Origin: Cricetomys ansorgei
Taxonomy: Eukaryota; Chordata; Mammalia; Rodentia; Nesomyidae
NCBI GenBank assembly: GCA_026225945.1
Contig: JAMJFZ010002884.1
Span: 2,480,001 to 2,544,000 of the forward strand
Direction: 5' to 3'
Length of the DNA: 64,000 bases
Positions 24,001 through 35,513 of this stretch are shown piece by piece. The position numbers were made by a program, and so were the translations under genes. The notes under the pieces were generated by a model that had not been told where the DNA came from, did not search any database, and was given only the letters and a program-made list of their open reading frames with translations. How positions within the stretch are numbered: the first letter of the stretch is position 1; every line of letters starts with the position of its first letter.

Positions 24001-27000
24001 AGAAAGATTTGTTTCCTATCTCCACATCTTGTATGTACTTGTAGGTAGAACAAAACAGATTTATACTTAGTTACTTGAATTCTGGAAATCAATGCCGATT
24101 GGTGATATATTTTTTTTCTAAAACAAGGAGCTGGGAAAATCATACCAAAAATGGAGTGTTGAGCAAAGAGTATAGAGTACTAGGGTGGATATCCATGGGG
24201 TAGCTGTACAATATTATTCTCCTGCACAGGATCATTGATAAGCTTAAAGAGAAAGGGATAGGCCAGCTAAAGTCTTGAGGTCCTTTCTTTAACATTATGT
24301 TTTTATGAAGAATCAAAGACTTTAGACCTAGATGTCCTAGTGTCTAGTTAGATTACCAGAGACTTGAGTGGCTGCCCCATTTAACGAACCTGTTTCTTCA
24401 GTTGTAAAATAAGATGGTGACTTTATAGTCTCTAAAGTTCCTTCCATTTTTGATATTCCACGACTTACAGTGTTTTAAAACCCACTGCTAGACATTTTAC
24501 ATGAACTTCTGAAGTAAAATAAGATTGTAAAGCACGCTTCTTGTGATAACTATCCAATTCACACAAAGAGGATACTAATCATTCAGTTCCTCGCTTCGAA
24601 TCTATTTATGTGACTTTTTGTTTTCTTATGTGAGTAGAAGTTCACACACTGCTGTTCACAAAGTATTGATTGGGTATAAACTCCTGCTTGTCTAAATTAA
24701 ACACATTGCAACATAACTCCAATCCCTAGAAACTACACAAAGCCAGCAACTAACTTGCTTTAAAAATAGATAAAAACACATTTTTTAACCTATCAATACT
24801 CACTTGGCTGATTTCTATGCTAGGAAACAATTCTATGCTTAATCTGTATCAGAGAAATCAGTGCATAACTTCACATCTTGCTCCAAATAAAATGATAATG
24901 TCTGATTGAGGAAAGAACAACGATGCTTAATTTTGTCTTAGAAAGAGCAGAGGAACAGAGAGGATCTAACTCATCAAGCACACGAGCTCTGTGCTCAATG
25001 AAAGAAAATAAAGAGCAGCTGACAAACCCATGAACTATTTAGTAAAATAGAAGTCTTCTCCTAAGATAAAAGGTGTCGATAAGACACCAGACATGCATCT
25101 TTAGCACACACACACACACACATTGCCAGAGAATGCAAAGCTGACAATACACCTCATTGTCGCCTTGGCAGGTTGATACCAATTAATCTTCAGTTTGGAT
25201 GTGTCCCTACCCAGAGTGCCTACTTCTTTGCAGAGATATTTTGGCTTTTAACAGATATATGGAATGCTTCATTCTGTAGACCAGACCCTTCATCAAGGAG
25301 GATTATATCTCTTTTAAAAATAGACATTATGCACCAGAAAATATAGCTGTTTCTATTTAATAATTTTAAAGGGTGTATGTCTAGATTTTCTTTCCGTTTG
25401 CAACTGGGATTTAATTCAGCAGGGTATGCAGAATGTCAACTTACTGGCCAAAAGCCCCTTCCATGAAACTGTTTCCATTTATCAAGACTTAATTGGAATT
25501 TGATGTCTTTGAACTCTGCACGTTCAAATGCTCTGAGCCACATCATGTCTGCGATTGCAAGTGCTATACAAGTGCTATGCTTTTGCTCATGTCCATCTCT
25601 CTATCTGCTACACTTCAATGTTTTTCACATGTCCACTGACCTATCAGTAGTCAATTTGAGTATTCAGCAACTCACTATAGTGAGTATCCATTCCCTCACC
25701 AGGTAAACTTTGGGGATTCTTTCTCTCTATGATTATACTTTGAAAGTAGTTACATTTTACTTTCATCACATTTTGTTGTAGTTGCATTATTTGGCTTTCA
25801 TTTCTCCAACTTACAGTGGGAATCACCCTGCTAAAGAAATGCTAAAGACACACTTGTATTCCCCTAACAAACACTGCAACCTCCCCTCCTCTGGCCAGAT
25901 ACTTTTGGAATATACACTGTGGGGAGAGTGTTGAAGCATTCCTATGAATGGTCTATTAACATCTGCCATTAATGCTGTTGTCACTTATATTCATACAAAG
26001 GTATGAGTTAGGAAGGCTGGTTGCCATGGAAACTTCTGTTGGCTCTGCTTTGTGTTAGAAAAGGGCTTCCTATATGATCCCCTAACTCATTTTCCTAGTG
26101 AGGTATATGCATTAATGTTCACCTCTATCAGACCTTGTCTCTTAAAGTTAATCATCCTTCTGAGCACAGATACTTCAGGGAAATCTCATCCTGACAAAAA
26201 TGAGATCAGAATGCAATGTGCTAATTCTTTGTTCTAGTCTTCCAGTGTTCACTGCTCTGGTGAAAATGGCCCCAAAGCTCAATGATAAAGGCCTTCCAGC
26301 AGCACATGCCATACGATCTCATTCCATTCTCTCCTTCCATTTCTTCAGTCATTCCCCACATGCTCCTTTTTTCTGTGCATAGTTATCCACTGCTTTGTGT
26401 TTTAGCACAAAGCTCCCCAACCTACTGTTTAAACAATGTATAAAACTCCTGGCCACGTTTAACCCTGCCTCCTCCATGAAGACTGTTCTGCTTAGCTCAG
26501 ACTAATGTGACTCTTGAAATCTCTTCCCAGATGTGCGCATGACCAATTACTTTATCCACAGGACATTTCTGATGACCCCCATCTGATTGTGGGCAACATC
26601 AGCAACCACCAGCTGATCCAGGGTAGACTGGGGAACATGTCAATGATCTCTGCATTTTCCTGTTTGGCTGTTCAGGAGTCACACTGGACAAAGGTATTAT
26701 CTTTTCTGTGGGATCTTATTCTACTTACACTTTTTTCCTGAATAACTTGACAGAAAATCAACTTATAACTTTGTTAGATCATCCTATTTCCTGAAGCCAG
26801 AATTATTAGGGTGACATTTCTGTAATAAAAAAATTCAAAAATACAGACAAGCTGAATTTTACAGTGAAAACCCACATAACACTCAATTCTAACATTGACA
26901 TTTTGCTATATTTGCTTTGTCACATATACTAGCTGCTCTTTTGTTGTCATTTGTAGTGTTTTGACTCAATATTCCTTCATGTTTTATTCTTTGTGCCAAT

Positions 27001-30000
27001 TTTTATGAAGCAGGTAGGAGACAGGAAGTCATTAACACATATAAGCATAATAGAAAAGGTGAAAAAGATAGAAATAGATCCTTGAAAAGGTTCTAATAAA
27101 TTATTAATAGTACAAAAATTCCTTTAATATTCAGGTAAAGTTCAAAGCAACAAAGAACATTTGATTTGGGACAATGAGAATTTTCCTCATAAATACAAAT
27201 TTGGAATATTTATGTGCAATTTTTATAAAAAATAGAATTCCAGAAATGCAAGTTTATTAATGTCATGACTAAAATCCATATTGTGTAGAATAAATCTACA
27301 TGCAACTCTAGACAGGGCAAACCAGTGTAAGTATTGTATTTTTATTGGTTTTAATTTTTAAGATTTATTTTTTTACTTTATTGCTTATTTGTCTGTGTGC
27401 ATATATGTGTATGCTTGTGTGTTGGGGGTGAATCCCCATGTGCAAGCATGGAGACTAGAAGAGGGCATTTGATGTCTTCCTCTTGTACTCTTGACTTAGT
27501 CATTTTTGAGGCAGGGTATATACTTGAAGCCAGAACTCACATTTTCTCCATGAGTCTGGAAGCTGTAACATCCTCCAAATCCTGGAAGCTAGGGTCACAA
27601 GCATTTGCAGAGCTTGTTACTTAGGTGTTGGGATCTGAACGCCAGTACTGATGATTATGGAGTAAGTGCTCTTAATCAGTGAACCATCTCTCTGATCCTG
27701 ATATTACTTTTTCAATGCCTTGTTCCTGTGTTTAAACATTTGATCGTGAGTCTATGTGGATAGTCTATCATCTAGTCTATTGATTATCTATGGGAATCCT
27801 TCTGGTTGCCTTTCCAGTATCCTACGTATTCAGAGCAAGAATGGCTGCTATGATAATATCTCACACAAAACAAAAATGGCCTGTGGAAACAGAAGTTGTG
27901 GACAAAATGCCATACCCTAGACTTTTCTACTCTAGACTCAAAGCCAACATATTTGGAAAGCTTCCATTTGCTATACGGTCTTCCTAGAACTTCACTGTAA
28001 TATCTATATCTGGATTGTCTTGTGAATAATACTTGACTAAATGTTCTTACCTTCTCCAGACAATTCCCAACCATAAGGAACAGGAATGGGATCCTCAAAA
28101 GCCAGAAAAATATGCTGGAATATTTCGCTTCCGTTTCTGGCATTTTGGAGAATGGACTGAGGTGGTGATTGATGACTTGCTGCCCACCATCAATGGAGAT
28201 CTGGTCTTCTCATACTCCACCTCCATGAATGAATTTTGGAATGCTCTACTGGAAAAAGCTTATGCAAAGTAAGGAGTGGGTTGACTAGTCTGTGGTCCAG
28301 ATACATGAAGAAAGATCATATTTGTCCTTGGGAACCCATTCTTTCCCACTCAACCCCAGAATTAAAATTGGGCTACATCTCAATAGGATTTAAGACATTT
28401 CTTTAGCTCTGGGCCTGCCTCTCAGAACTCATAGATGACAGAGGAATCAACTCCTCTGGTTTCTGATAAATCCTAGTTCTCCTAGGTAACCTTTTTTGTT
28501 CTTAATCTGAAGTTTACATGGAATTCTCATCTCCTCTTAACTTTGTATGTCATCTGCCTGTAGGAAGAAGTTTCTACTTGGACTAGCATTTATCAACATA
28601 CCCTGAGCCTAGACATTTTAAATTGTAATCTCAAAATATTTCCCACTTCACATCCATAGAAAACCCAGCTGGTAAAGGCTGAGTAGGGATTCTTTTAATT
28701 CTTGGGAACATGACATCCTTGACATGGATAAATAATTTCACCAAGATAACCCTGCATACTTGGTTCTAGGCTGTTAGGCTGCTATGAGGCCTTGGATGGT
28801 TTGACCATCACTGATATCATCATGGACTTCACGGGCACATTGGCTGAAATTGTTGACATGCAGAAAGGAAGATACACTGATCTTGTTGAGGAGAAGTACA
28901 AGCTGTTCAGAGAACTGTACAAAACTTTCACCAAAGGAGGTCTAATTTGCTGCTCCATTGAGGTTTGTTTTCACTCTAAACAACCACTTTATGCTCACTC
29001 CTGGTACAGAAAATAACAGAATTTATCAGAGAACATTGTACTTAACCCAGAGATCCCCCTGACCAAAGAGCCATTAATGGAACTCAGCTAACATAAGCTC
29101 AGAGTCCTGGCTTGGAAACTGAGGAGCAATAATTTTTTATCCCTTTGAACCAGTCAATCCACTGATGGCCAAGGTACCATCCAAGTTGGTAAATTATTAT
29201 CTCATCTTGGCTCTTGGATATTGAAGTTATGGTTGTTCTCTCATAGAATAAATCTGCCCTACCATATTTTTTTTTATCATAGTTCATAATAATGTAGGAG
29301 AGTAATTATTTGGAATTTGAACTTTTAAAGTAAGTTGTTATATTACATTATTTTCTTTCTTTCACTTGCTATTGTGATAGATTAGATATCAGGATCAAAT
29401 TTCCATCTGCATAGGGAGAACTTGATTCAGTCGTACTGGGATGAACCAACCAAGGAAGAAGGGGATCCAGGACTTGGGTCACCCAATTCCTATGCCTTTA
29501 TGTGTCTTTCTTTGCTATCAGTCTCCAAGTCAGGAGGAACAAGAAGTTGAAACAGACTGGGGTCTTCTGAAGGGCTATACCTACACCATGACTGATATTC
29601 GCAAGCTCCGTCTTGGAGAAAGACTTGTGGAAGTCTTCAGTGCTGAGAAGCTGTATATGGTCCGCCTGAGAAACCCATTGGGAAGACAAGAATGGAGCGG
29701 ACCCTGGAGTGAAATGTGAGTGACATTTCTCTTTCATTGCTATACCTCAAAAGCTCTATAGTTCTCCCAAACCTATTTCCCTAGATTACTAGTGGACTGT
29801 CAAATAACAGAGACATCTCTGAGCTCTACTGAGGCATGGGATCTGCAACCCAGCCAGATATAAAATAAAGCAGGCATAGTCCTCATGCTTTCTCTTATTT
29901 TGACACTTCAACAAGTATAATGGCTTAGTTTTTTATTCTTTTTTTTCTGCTATTAGCTCTGAAGAGTGGCAGCAACTGACTGTAACAGATCGCAAGAACT

Positions 30001-33000
30001 TGGGGCTTGTTATGTCTGATGATGGAGAATTTTGGTGAGAAGTTTTTCTGCAACATGGAACTTGGATCTCTTATTAGAAATACATGCTAGGTATTTCTAC
30101 ATACCTTGATTTCTTTCCCTGTTTCCTCCATTTAGGATGAGTCTGGAAGATTTTTGCCACAATTTTCACAAACTGAATGTCTGTCGCAATGTCAACAATC
30201 CTGTTTTTGGCCGCAAGGAGCTGGAATCAGTGGTGGGATGTTGGACTGTGGATGATGATCCTCTGATGAACCGATCAGGAGGTTGCTATAACAACCGTGA
30301 TACTTTCCTGCAGAATCCACAGGTTAGAGTTAATTGTTGTCCTTTGCCTCCAAGCTATTCAGCCAATAAGAATTCAGATCTCTCTTTGGTCCTCTCTGGA
30401 GTATTAATTTAGCATCAGGTCTTTAAATCTATTGTGAAATACTCATCAACCACAACCCCCAAGGATTGACTCAGATGCTTGTAAGACCCAGAAGACAAGG
30501 TCTCTTTGCAGAGACTGACCTTGGCAACATTTTCAAATCTGAGTCAGCTTCTTCAGCTTCTCTTCTGTTCTGAACATTACTGTTCAAAACTCCTGCTTTC
30601 TGGTGATGGTCTCACAGAGTAGAGCAAGGATCTGCTTCCAGATGCCATCTCAGCTCTTCCTTGTTTGTCTTTACTGTCCAATTATTCACCTGATACACAT
30701 GCATCATATTTTTAGTCTTTTTCATATAGGTCACACTTCTGAAGCCCATCACTATAACTTGCTCTTCTCTTCGAGAATGAGGTCATTTTTTTTCCCAGGA
30801 CTTAAAATCACTACTACCCTGTCAGTTTATCCTTCCATCTATCTACCACTACAATCTTATGATAGGTAACATTATAGGTGGCCAGGCCAGGCACATCCCA
30901 GGAAAACAACAACAAAACTCCCACAAGCACCCCAAGCCTGTACGAAGAGCTGCTAAAGCACAGCAGATGTAACTCCGGCTGTGTAGTTGTCTCACTGCCC
31001 ATGAGCATGCCTCTTCTTCCTACAGATCTCACTGCCCAGGCATTTTGGAAAAAAAACTAAGGCTTGGAAAAACTGGTTTAGTTAGCTCATCAATTTTCTT
31101 CCCCCTTTTCATCTTAATTGTCCCTAAAGAAACTTCGTTATTATTAACCCTCCTCTGTGTCACGCCAAGTTACAACGTTAGAAAAGTTTCAGGTAACAAA
31201 CAGGAACTTGCACCAAACTGGGAAAATGGCTTCTCTGTATACACAAGATTGACCTTTGGGACCCTTTTGGATTGCCCACATGTCTGGGTTGGCTTTATGA
31301 ATCTACGCAGGGCTATGTGGCAAAGTTGGTTGAGTGGAATAAGAACACTTTCTGTCTTTACCAATTCTGAAATGTTTCTCTATATAGCTCTTTAACTCAA
31401 GGGTATAATAACAGGAAGAAATGATCAACTTATCAGGAACATACATATTAAACTTAACATCTTTGGCACCAAAGACCTAAAAATGGAGTTGTTTCTCAGT
31501 ACATGCTGGATGCCATAGAGAGCAGCAAGTATAATGATCTTTTTTGTTGTTGTTGTGAATTAATTTTCCATGACATCATTGTCTGGTCAATAGTAAAACC
31601 CAGAAATTAACCTGAGACTCTGCTTCCAATTTTAGAATTTTATTCCGTGAAATTTAGGCTAGGTTATCTTAAATGGGTATGCTAATTCGTCTCTTTGATG
31701 ACCCCTTTCCCTTAGTACATCTTCACTGTGCCCGAGGATGGCCATAAGGTCATAATGTCCCTGCAACAGAAGGACCTACGTACTTACCGCCGAATGGGAA
31801 GACCTGACAATTACATCATTGGTTTTGAGCTCTTCAAGGTAAGAACAGCGTTTGGACCAGAAAGAATAAGGGTGTTCAGCGTCCACATTAGAAGGGTTTA
31901 GAGTTAGAAGAATTATGAATGAATAAAGAAGACAGCAGAAGTAGGACCTTTTAATATAAAAGATCTGATTTGAACAGAATGGCACACTTAATCAATCTCC
32001 TTGGCTTCTAGGTGGAGATGAACCGCAGATTCCGCCTTCACCACCTGTATATTCAGGAGCGCGCTGGGACTTCCACCTATATCGACACCCGTACTGTGTT
32101 TCTGAGCAAGTATCTGAAGAAGGGCAACTATGTGCTTGTTCCAACCATGTTCCAGCTTGGCCGTACCAGCGAATTTCTACTGAGAATCTTCTCTGAAGTG
32201 CCTGTCCAGCTCAGGTTCAGTTTTATTGTGATGCTCTTTACACCCGTGTTTTCTTCTTTCCTTCCAATCTTAAACCGTATGCCCATTTTCCTCTATGCAT
32301 ACACTCAATGAGACAGTATGTTCAACTCAGACCTGACTAACTGTTGTCAAAATATCTCTCAGAGTGGAGCTATGGAAAATTTTTCAATAGAGAGCTGAGA
32401 TTTAGTGCTCTGTGACTTAGGCTCTGCCGCTTGTATTTTGTCTTCAGTTCTCTGGTTGGTTCTATCTTGAGCCACTGGCACTCCATCGCTCTTCTATCTT
32501 GTTCTCAGTGCTGGATAGCTTAAGTGACATTCACTTTATAATAAAGTGACATTTCACTTTAAGTGCCAGCCCTGCAAAGCAAAGGAAAGAAATCCACTTT
32601 CATAAAAATATAAACCATATCTGGGGATGAATGGGATAGGCCACCCAGCTTCTTCTGTGTTTTAACAACAGCGAAGTCTATTTATGCATGTCCATTTCAT
32701 CATGAGGTGATAAATTTTTAATGTTCTAGGGAACTGACATTGGATATGCCCAAGATGTCTTGTTGGAACCTGGCCCGTGGCTACCCAAAGGTGGTTACCC
32801 AGATTACTGTTCACAGTGCTGAGGGACTGGAAAAGAAGTATGCCAATGAAAGTAAGAAGTGCAGGGGTGTCTGGGAAAGCAAACTTCTGTTTTTGTTACT
32901 GCATATATGATTAGAAAATATTATCAAGAATTACTATCTTCATTGGAATTTTTAGTTCAGAGACTTCAAACTTGGTAGAGAATGGGAGGTGACTTTGTTG

Positions 33001-34061
33001 GGAAATGTCTATGTAGCAGTCACTTTTCTATTCCTATATAATATATGGGAAAGGAAAGGGAAGACTGAAAAAACACTCTGGGCTCTACATCGTTGTGGTG
33101 CTCCTGTTATGTGGAACTTTCCAGATCTGACTTTGTGAAATCGTAGCTTCTTGCTTCTCTAGGAAGGAAACTTTAATCACTGTGTTAAAAAAAATACCAT
33201 TTTGTTACAGCTGTAAATCCATATCTGATCATTAAGTGTGGGAAGGAAGAAGTCCGTTCCCCTGTCCAGAAGAATACTGTGCATGCCATTTTTGACACAC
33301 AGGCCATTTTCTACAGAAGGACCACTGACATTCCTATTATTATCCAGGTAAGACTGAGAAAGTTAGGGAGTTTATGTTCTTTACCATATATTAGATTCTC
33401 CCAAGCATCTCACACTTTAGGATGCAGAGCAAAGGCTATCTGTTATTTATTTGGTTTGTACTCAGAACACTTCTCATTAAGCAAGATGCCAACCTCTACT
33501 TTAAAGCTCTGACTTTTTCCCCCATAGGCAGAAGACCATATGGTCATGAGTACACTTGTGAATCCATGTACTATAAAGTCTCATGAAATGAAGTATTTGC
33601 TAGTCATGTTAACCCCTATATTGCTAGGTTAGTATGGGTAACTTCAGTCTGGCAGTTTTTCTGACTTAATAATTCTAATCAGCTGCCTTCATGTAAGAAA
33701 TCCACCCCATCTCCCCAAAAAGATCCTCTGATCTACTCTGAGCTGTATTATTTGGGACATTATCTTCTCAATCAAAGGGCTATAAGGAAAAATGTCTTTT
33801 AATGTGCAACCTAGATGTCACTAGATGAATGTCTCACTGTTGCTTGATGGTCCTCATTTCCTTGCTTTGTCGCTTCAGGTCTGGAACAGCAGAAAATTCT
33901 GTGATCAGTTCCTGGGGCAGGTCACTCTGGATGCTGACCCCAGCGACTGCCGTGATCTGAAATCTCTGTACCTGCGTAAGAAGGGTGGTCCCACTGCCAA
34001 AGTCAAGCAAGGCCACATCAGCTTCAAAGTTATCTCTAGCGATGATCTCACCGAGCTCTGA
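20643..34061 (+). CDS. Capn6: Calpain-6, complete 12-exon coding sequence (641 aa)
   Basis: Joined coding exons: 20643-20807, 26562-26693, 28060-28268, 28770-28962, 29522-29715, 29957-30034, 30136-30322, 31716-31838, 32012-32214, 32730-32851, 33211-33347, 33879-34061. All introns are GT..AG, phases agree at every junction, and the total of 1926 nt encodes 641 residues plus TGA, the usual calpain-6 length. The start has A at -3 and G at +4. Domains in order: calpain protease core (about residues 25-345), the beta-sandwich domain III/CBSW (about 346-495), and a C-terminal C2 domain (about 505-630); there is no PEF calcium-binding domain. The core is predicted to be catalytically dead: the Cys position is Met81, the His position is Tyr252, and Asn284 remains in the RNPLG motif. 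From the literature on the family, calpain-6 is a non-proteolytic, microtubule-associated protein of placenta and embryonic muscle; that role is not visible in DNA. Identification is from recognised protein sequence along the full length. Confidence 0.97.
20937..21110 (-). repeat. Ancient L1M-like 3' fragment interrupted by (CA)n
   Basis: TTTATTGAGTTATAATTAAC before and AATTGACATATTCGTCGCC after the CA tract (20976-21017) match the reverse of old mammalian L1 3' ends. Confidence 0.55.
21904..21923 (+). promoter_or_regulatory. CTCF-like motif in Capn6 intron 2
   Basis: TTGCCACCAGGTGGTGCCA resembles the CTCF core CCACCAGGGGGCGC with about two mismatches. Binding is inferred only. Confidence 0.35.
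22179..22328 (+). repeat. B1 SINE (sense)
   Basis: GGCGGTAGTGGCGCACACC, TTTAATCCCAGCACTTGGGA, GGCCAGCCTGGTCTACAGAG and GAGAAACCCTGTCTTGAAAA. It is close to consensus, so relatively young. Confidence 0.97.
25105..25122 (+). repeat. (CA)n microsatellite
   Basis: Nine CA units. Confidence 0.9.
26562..26693 (+). CDS. Capn6: Capn6 coding exon 2 (residues 56-99), contains the former catalytic Cys position
   Basis: Acceptor tttatccacAG, donor AAG|GTATTA, 132 nt, phase 0 at both ends. It encodes the segment that holds the catalytic Cys in active calpains (consensus QGxLGDCWLL). Here it reads [13 protein letters not shown], so Cys becomes Met81 (codon ATG) and the following Trp becomes Ser. The donor +3 to +6 bases (ATTA) are weak compared with the other introns. 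Confidence 0.95.
26694..28059 (+). other. Capn6 intron 3
   Basis: 1.37 kb. It contains an L1M-like remnant (about 26790-26935: ACAGTGAAAACCCACATAAC then TTCTAACATTGACATTTTGC) and a B4-type SINE in antisense (27375-27700). Nothing else was seen. Confidence 0.8.
27375..27700 (-). repeat. B4-type SINE (antisense)
   Basis: GCATGGAGACTAGAAGAGGG, TTTTTGAGGCAGGGTATATA, GTGTTGGGATCTGAACGCC and GTGAACCATCTCTCTGATCC follow the reversed B4 layout. Confidence 0.65.
28060..28268 (+). CDS. Capn6: Capn6 coding exon 3 (residues 100-169)
   Basis: Acceptor ccttctccAG, donor AAA|GTAAGG, 209 nt, ending two bases into codon 169. It contains the protease-core motif [19 protein letters not shown], a hallmark of the calpain PC1 subdomain. 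Confidence 0.96.
28269..28769 (+). other. Capn6 intron 4
   Basis: 501 nt of unique sequence with no recognised element. Confidence 0.85.
28770..28962 (+). CDS. Capn6: Capn6 coding exon 4 (residues 169-233)
   Basis: Acceptor tggttctAG, donor GAG|GTTTGT, 193 nt. It completes Lys169, continues [11 protein letters not shown] through the end of PC1, and finishes GGLICCSIE. The overlap of the '[10 protein letters not shown]' junction with other calpains confirms the phase-2 splice. Confidence 0.96.
28963..29521 (+). other. Capn6 intron 5
   Basis: 559 nt of unique sequence with no recognised element. Confidence 0.85.
29522..29715 (+). CDS. Capn6: Capn6 coding exon 5 (residues 234-298), contains the former catalytic His and the Asn
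   Basis: Acceptor tttgctatcAG, donor AAT|GTGAGT, 194 nt. In active calpains this segment has GHAYSV and RNPWG. Here it reads GYTYTM, placing Tyr at the catalytic His position (residue 252, codon TAT), while RNPLG keeps the triad Asn (residue 284). EWSGPWSE after it is the conserved PC2 strand. Confidence 0.96.
29957..30034 (+). CDS. Capn6: Capn6 coding exon 6 (residues 298-324)
   Basis: Short 78-nt exon. Acceptor ctgctattAG, donor TTG|GTGAGA. It encodes [20 protein letters not shown], the PC2 segment before the conserved DGEFW motif. Confidence 0.95.
30136..30322 (+). CDS. Capn6: Capn6 coding exon 7 (residues 324-386)
   Basis: Acceptor ctccatttAG, donor CAG|GTTAGA, 187 nt. It encodes FWMSLEDF (end of the protease core; calpain consensus FWMxxxDF) and runs into domain III with [19 protein letters not shown], matching the W..GxxAGGC..N pattern of other calpains. 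Confidence 0.96.
30323..31715 (+). other. Capn6 intron 8
   Basis: 1.39 kb. No SINE was recognised. Open frames of 60-116 codons here lack similarity and splice evidence. Confidence 0.85.
31716..31838 (+). CDS. Capn6: Capn6 coding exon 8 (residues 387-427), domain III
   Basis: Acceptor cccttAG, donor AAG|GTAAGA, 123 nt, phase 0. It starts [10 protein letters not shown] and ends YIIGFELFK, beta strands of the domain III sandwich. Confidence 0.95.
32012..32214 (+). CDS. Capn6: Capn6 coding exon 9 (residues 428-495), domain III
   Basis: Acceptor tggcttctAG, donor CAG|GTTCAG, 203 nt. It includes [20 protein letters not shown] and EFLLRIFSE, the end of the domain III sandwich. The donor is weak after +2 (TTCAG). 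Confidence 0.95.
32215..32729 (+). other. Capn6 intron 10
   Basis: 515 nt. A small duplication of the type AAGTGACATTCACTTTA / AAGTGACATTTCACTTT at about 32523-32562 is visible. Nothing else was noted. Confidence 0.8.
32730..32851 (+). CDS. Capn6: Capn6 coding exon 10 (residues 495-536), linker and start of C2 domain
   Basis: Acceptor atgttctAG, donor AAA|GTAAGA, 122 nt. After the linker [11 protein letters not shown], the first C2 strand is [14 protein letters not shown]. Confidence 0.95.
32852..33210 (+). other. Capn6 intron 11
   Basis: 359 nt of unique sequence with no recognised element. Confidence 0.85.
33211..33347 (+). CDS. Capn6: Capn6 coding exon 11 (residues 536-581), C2 domain
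   Basis: Acceptor ttttgttacAG, donor CAG|GTAAGA, 137 nt. It encodes [20 protein letters not shown] and [10 protein letters not shown], typical C2 strands. The acidic calcium-loop residues of classical C2 domains are mostly absent here. Confidence 0.95.
33348..33878 (+). other. Capn6 intron 12
   Basis: 531 nt, nothing recognised. Confidence 0.85.
33879..34061 (+). CDS. Capn6: Capn6 last coding exon (residues 582-641 and TGA)
   Basis: Acceptor tcgcttcAG before 33879. It starts [15 protein letters not shown], the last C2 strands, and ends SSDDLTEL followed by TGA at 34059-34061. Confidence 0.96.
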   Translation, partial: VWNSRKFCDQFLGQVTLDADPSDCRDLKSLYLRKKGGPTAKVKQGHISFKVISSDDLTEL

Positions 34062-34541
34062 ATATCCAATCACAGAGAATCCTGACAGTTTTCCATCTTT
34101 TTATGTCAGGCACCAAATGTTAGTTAAGATTCAGTTACCAAAACACCACATTTATTAACTTTTCTTCTTTTCTGATGTTTCCCATACCTCCCGATTCAAG
34201 TAGCATCAGTAGCTACATAACCTATATACCTCCAGCAGCTGGACAGGGGGAGGTGTCAGTCCCATTTGGAGATCACACACATATTTGCTGAGAAAAGATC
34301 CTTGATAGGGCTTCTAGGGGTGGGATTAAAACAGGACAATAGCAAGAAACTGGACATCCTACATGTGTATTTGCTGTTTCCATTGCCTAAGAGACCTTCC
34401 CTGTAGGGCATGTTAAGGAAGGAGGAGAGGTGATCAAGGCCAAGCTGGTCTAGCCTGACAACCCAGCTCCTGAATGACACTATAGATTTACCAGCAACAT
34501 GTCACCAGTAGCCAGAGCTGACTTTAATGGTGCCAGTCCTT

Positions 34542-34594
34542 ACCACCACCACCACCACCACCACCACCACCACCACCACCACCACCACCACCAC
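34542..34594 (+). repeat. (CCA)n trinucleotide repeat in the Capn6 3' UTR
   Basis: About 17 uninterrupted ACC/CCA units. Confidence 0.95.
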
Positions 34595-35491
34595 CTCCAG
34601 AAAGTGTAGTTCTGCCCTGACTCAAGGTACTCCCCCACAGTGTTTTACCTTCACATTGAGGAACCTTCCTAGGTGCTTAATCAAGAACTGGAGCTCAATG
34701 AGGCTAAGGCAGTGAGAAGGGCTTGAGCTCTAGCAAGGTGGAAGTCAGCTGTGTGCCACCAGAGGGAAAAGTGGAAGAAGCTGCAGTGGGAGACAAAGCC
34801 TCAGTCCCCCACCCATCCACACACACACCTACACTCACACACGCGCATGTAGGCGCGCACGAACTACCATTCAGAAAGTCAGTGGGCAAGAATAAGGACT
34901 AGTGAAGCATCATGCACATCAAAAAGATGAAAGAATCCATTCAGTGAGAGGACAGCCAGTTTGGGGTCCCTGACTACAATGTGAAACCTCTTGCTGCTGC
35001 TAGATTAACAAACAAACCCATTGCCCCGTGCTTCCTCATATCATCGGTACTGAAGATTCTGTATGGAAACTTGAGAATCTGGTTCCCACCCAGACGCCTC
35101 AGGCTTTTCCCTCTGTTGGGAAGCTCTGCTCCCAGGGGTTTGCTTTTCAGTATGTCTACAAAATTTCCTTGTGAACCAGCCATTCTATGCTCTTCCCTTC
35201 ATCCTCACCTATCAGTATTCTGTCCTTATTCAAGGCCCAGTATAAATTCCACCTCCTCCATACAGTTCTTTCAAATACCACCCCCAAACTCAACCTCCAA
35301 CAATATTTCAGTGCTTCTGCAATGATAAAAAAAAAAACATAGATGTAGTAATTAGTGTAGTTCAGCACGCATTCATTTAAAAATACATTTTGTGGCTTTT
35401 TTTTTTAGCTTACTCATTTTCTATCACATTTTTCAGTCTTTGTAACTTTTACAGTGCCTTTGCCACACTGCCTTACACGAACAAAAATCAC

Positions 35492-35513
35492 AATAAAGTT
35501 CATATTCAATAAA
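35492..35513 (+). terminator. Tandem polyadenylation signals of Capn6
   Basis: Two AATAAA hexamers lie 16 nt apart (35492-35497 and 35508-35513). They are the first canonical signals downstream of the Capn6 stop. A GT/T-containing stretch (cttgactg) follows as a possible downstream element. Confidence 0.7.

Larger units (their letters stand above)
20808..26561 (+). other. Capn6 intron 2
   Basis: 5.75 kb. It contains an old L1M-like piece with (CA)n (20937-21110), a CTCF-like motif (21904-21923), a B1 (22179-22328), a MIR/L3-like piece (about 24370-24470) and (CA)n at 25105-25122. No exon was seen; the 145-codon frame at 23397-23834 has no recognised homology. Confidence 0.85.

Noticed and set aside
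27784..28143. Minus-strand 119-codon frame
   Set aside because: It covers the antisense of Capn6 coding exon 3 and intron DNA; a shadow of the real exon.
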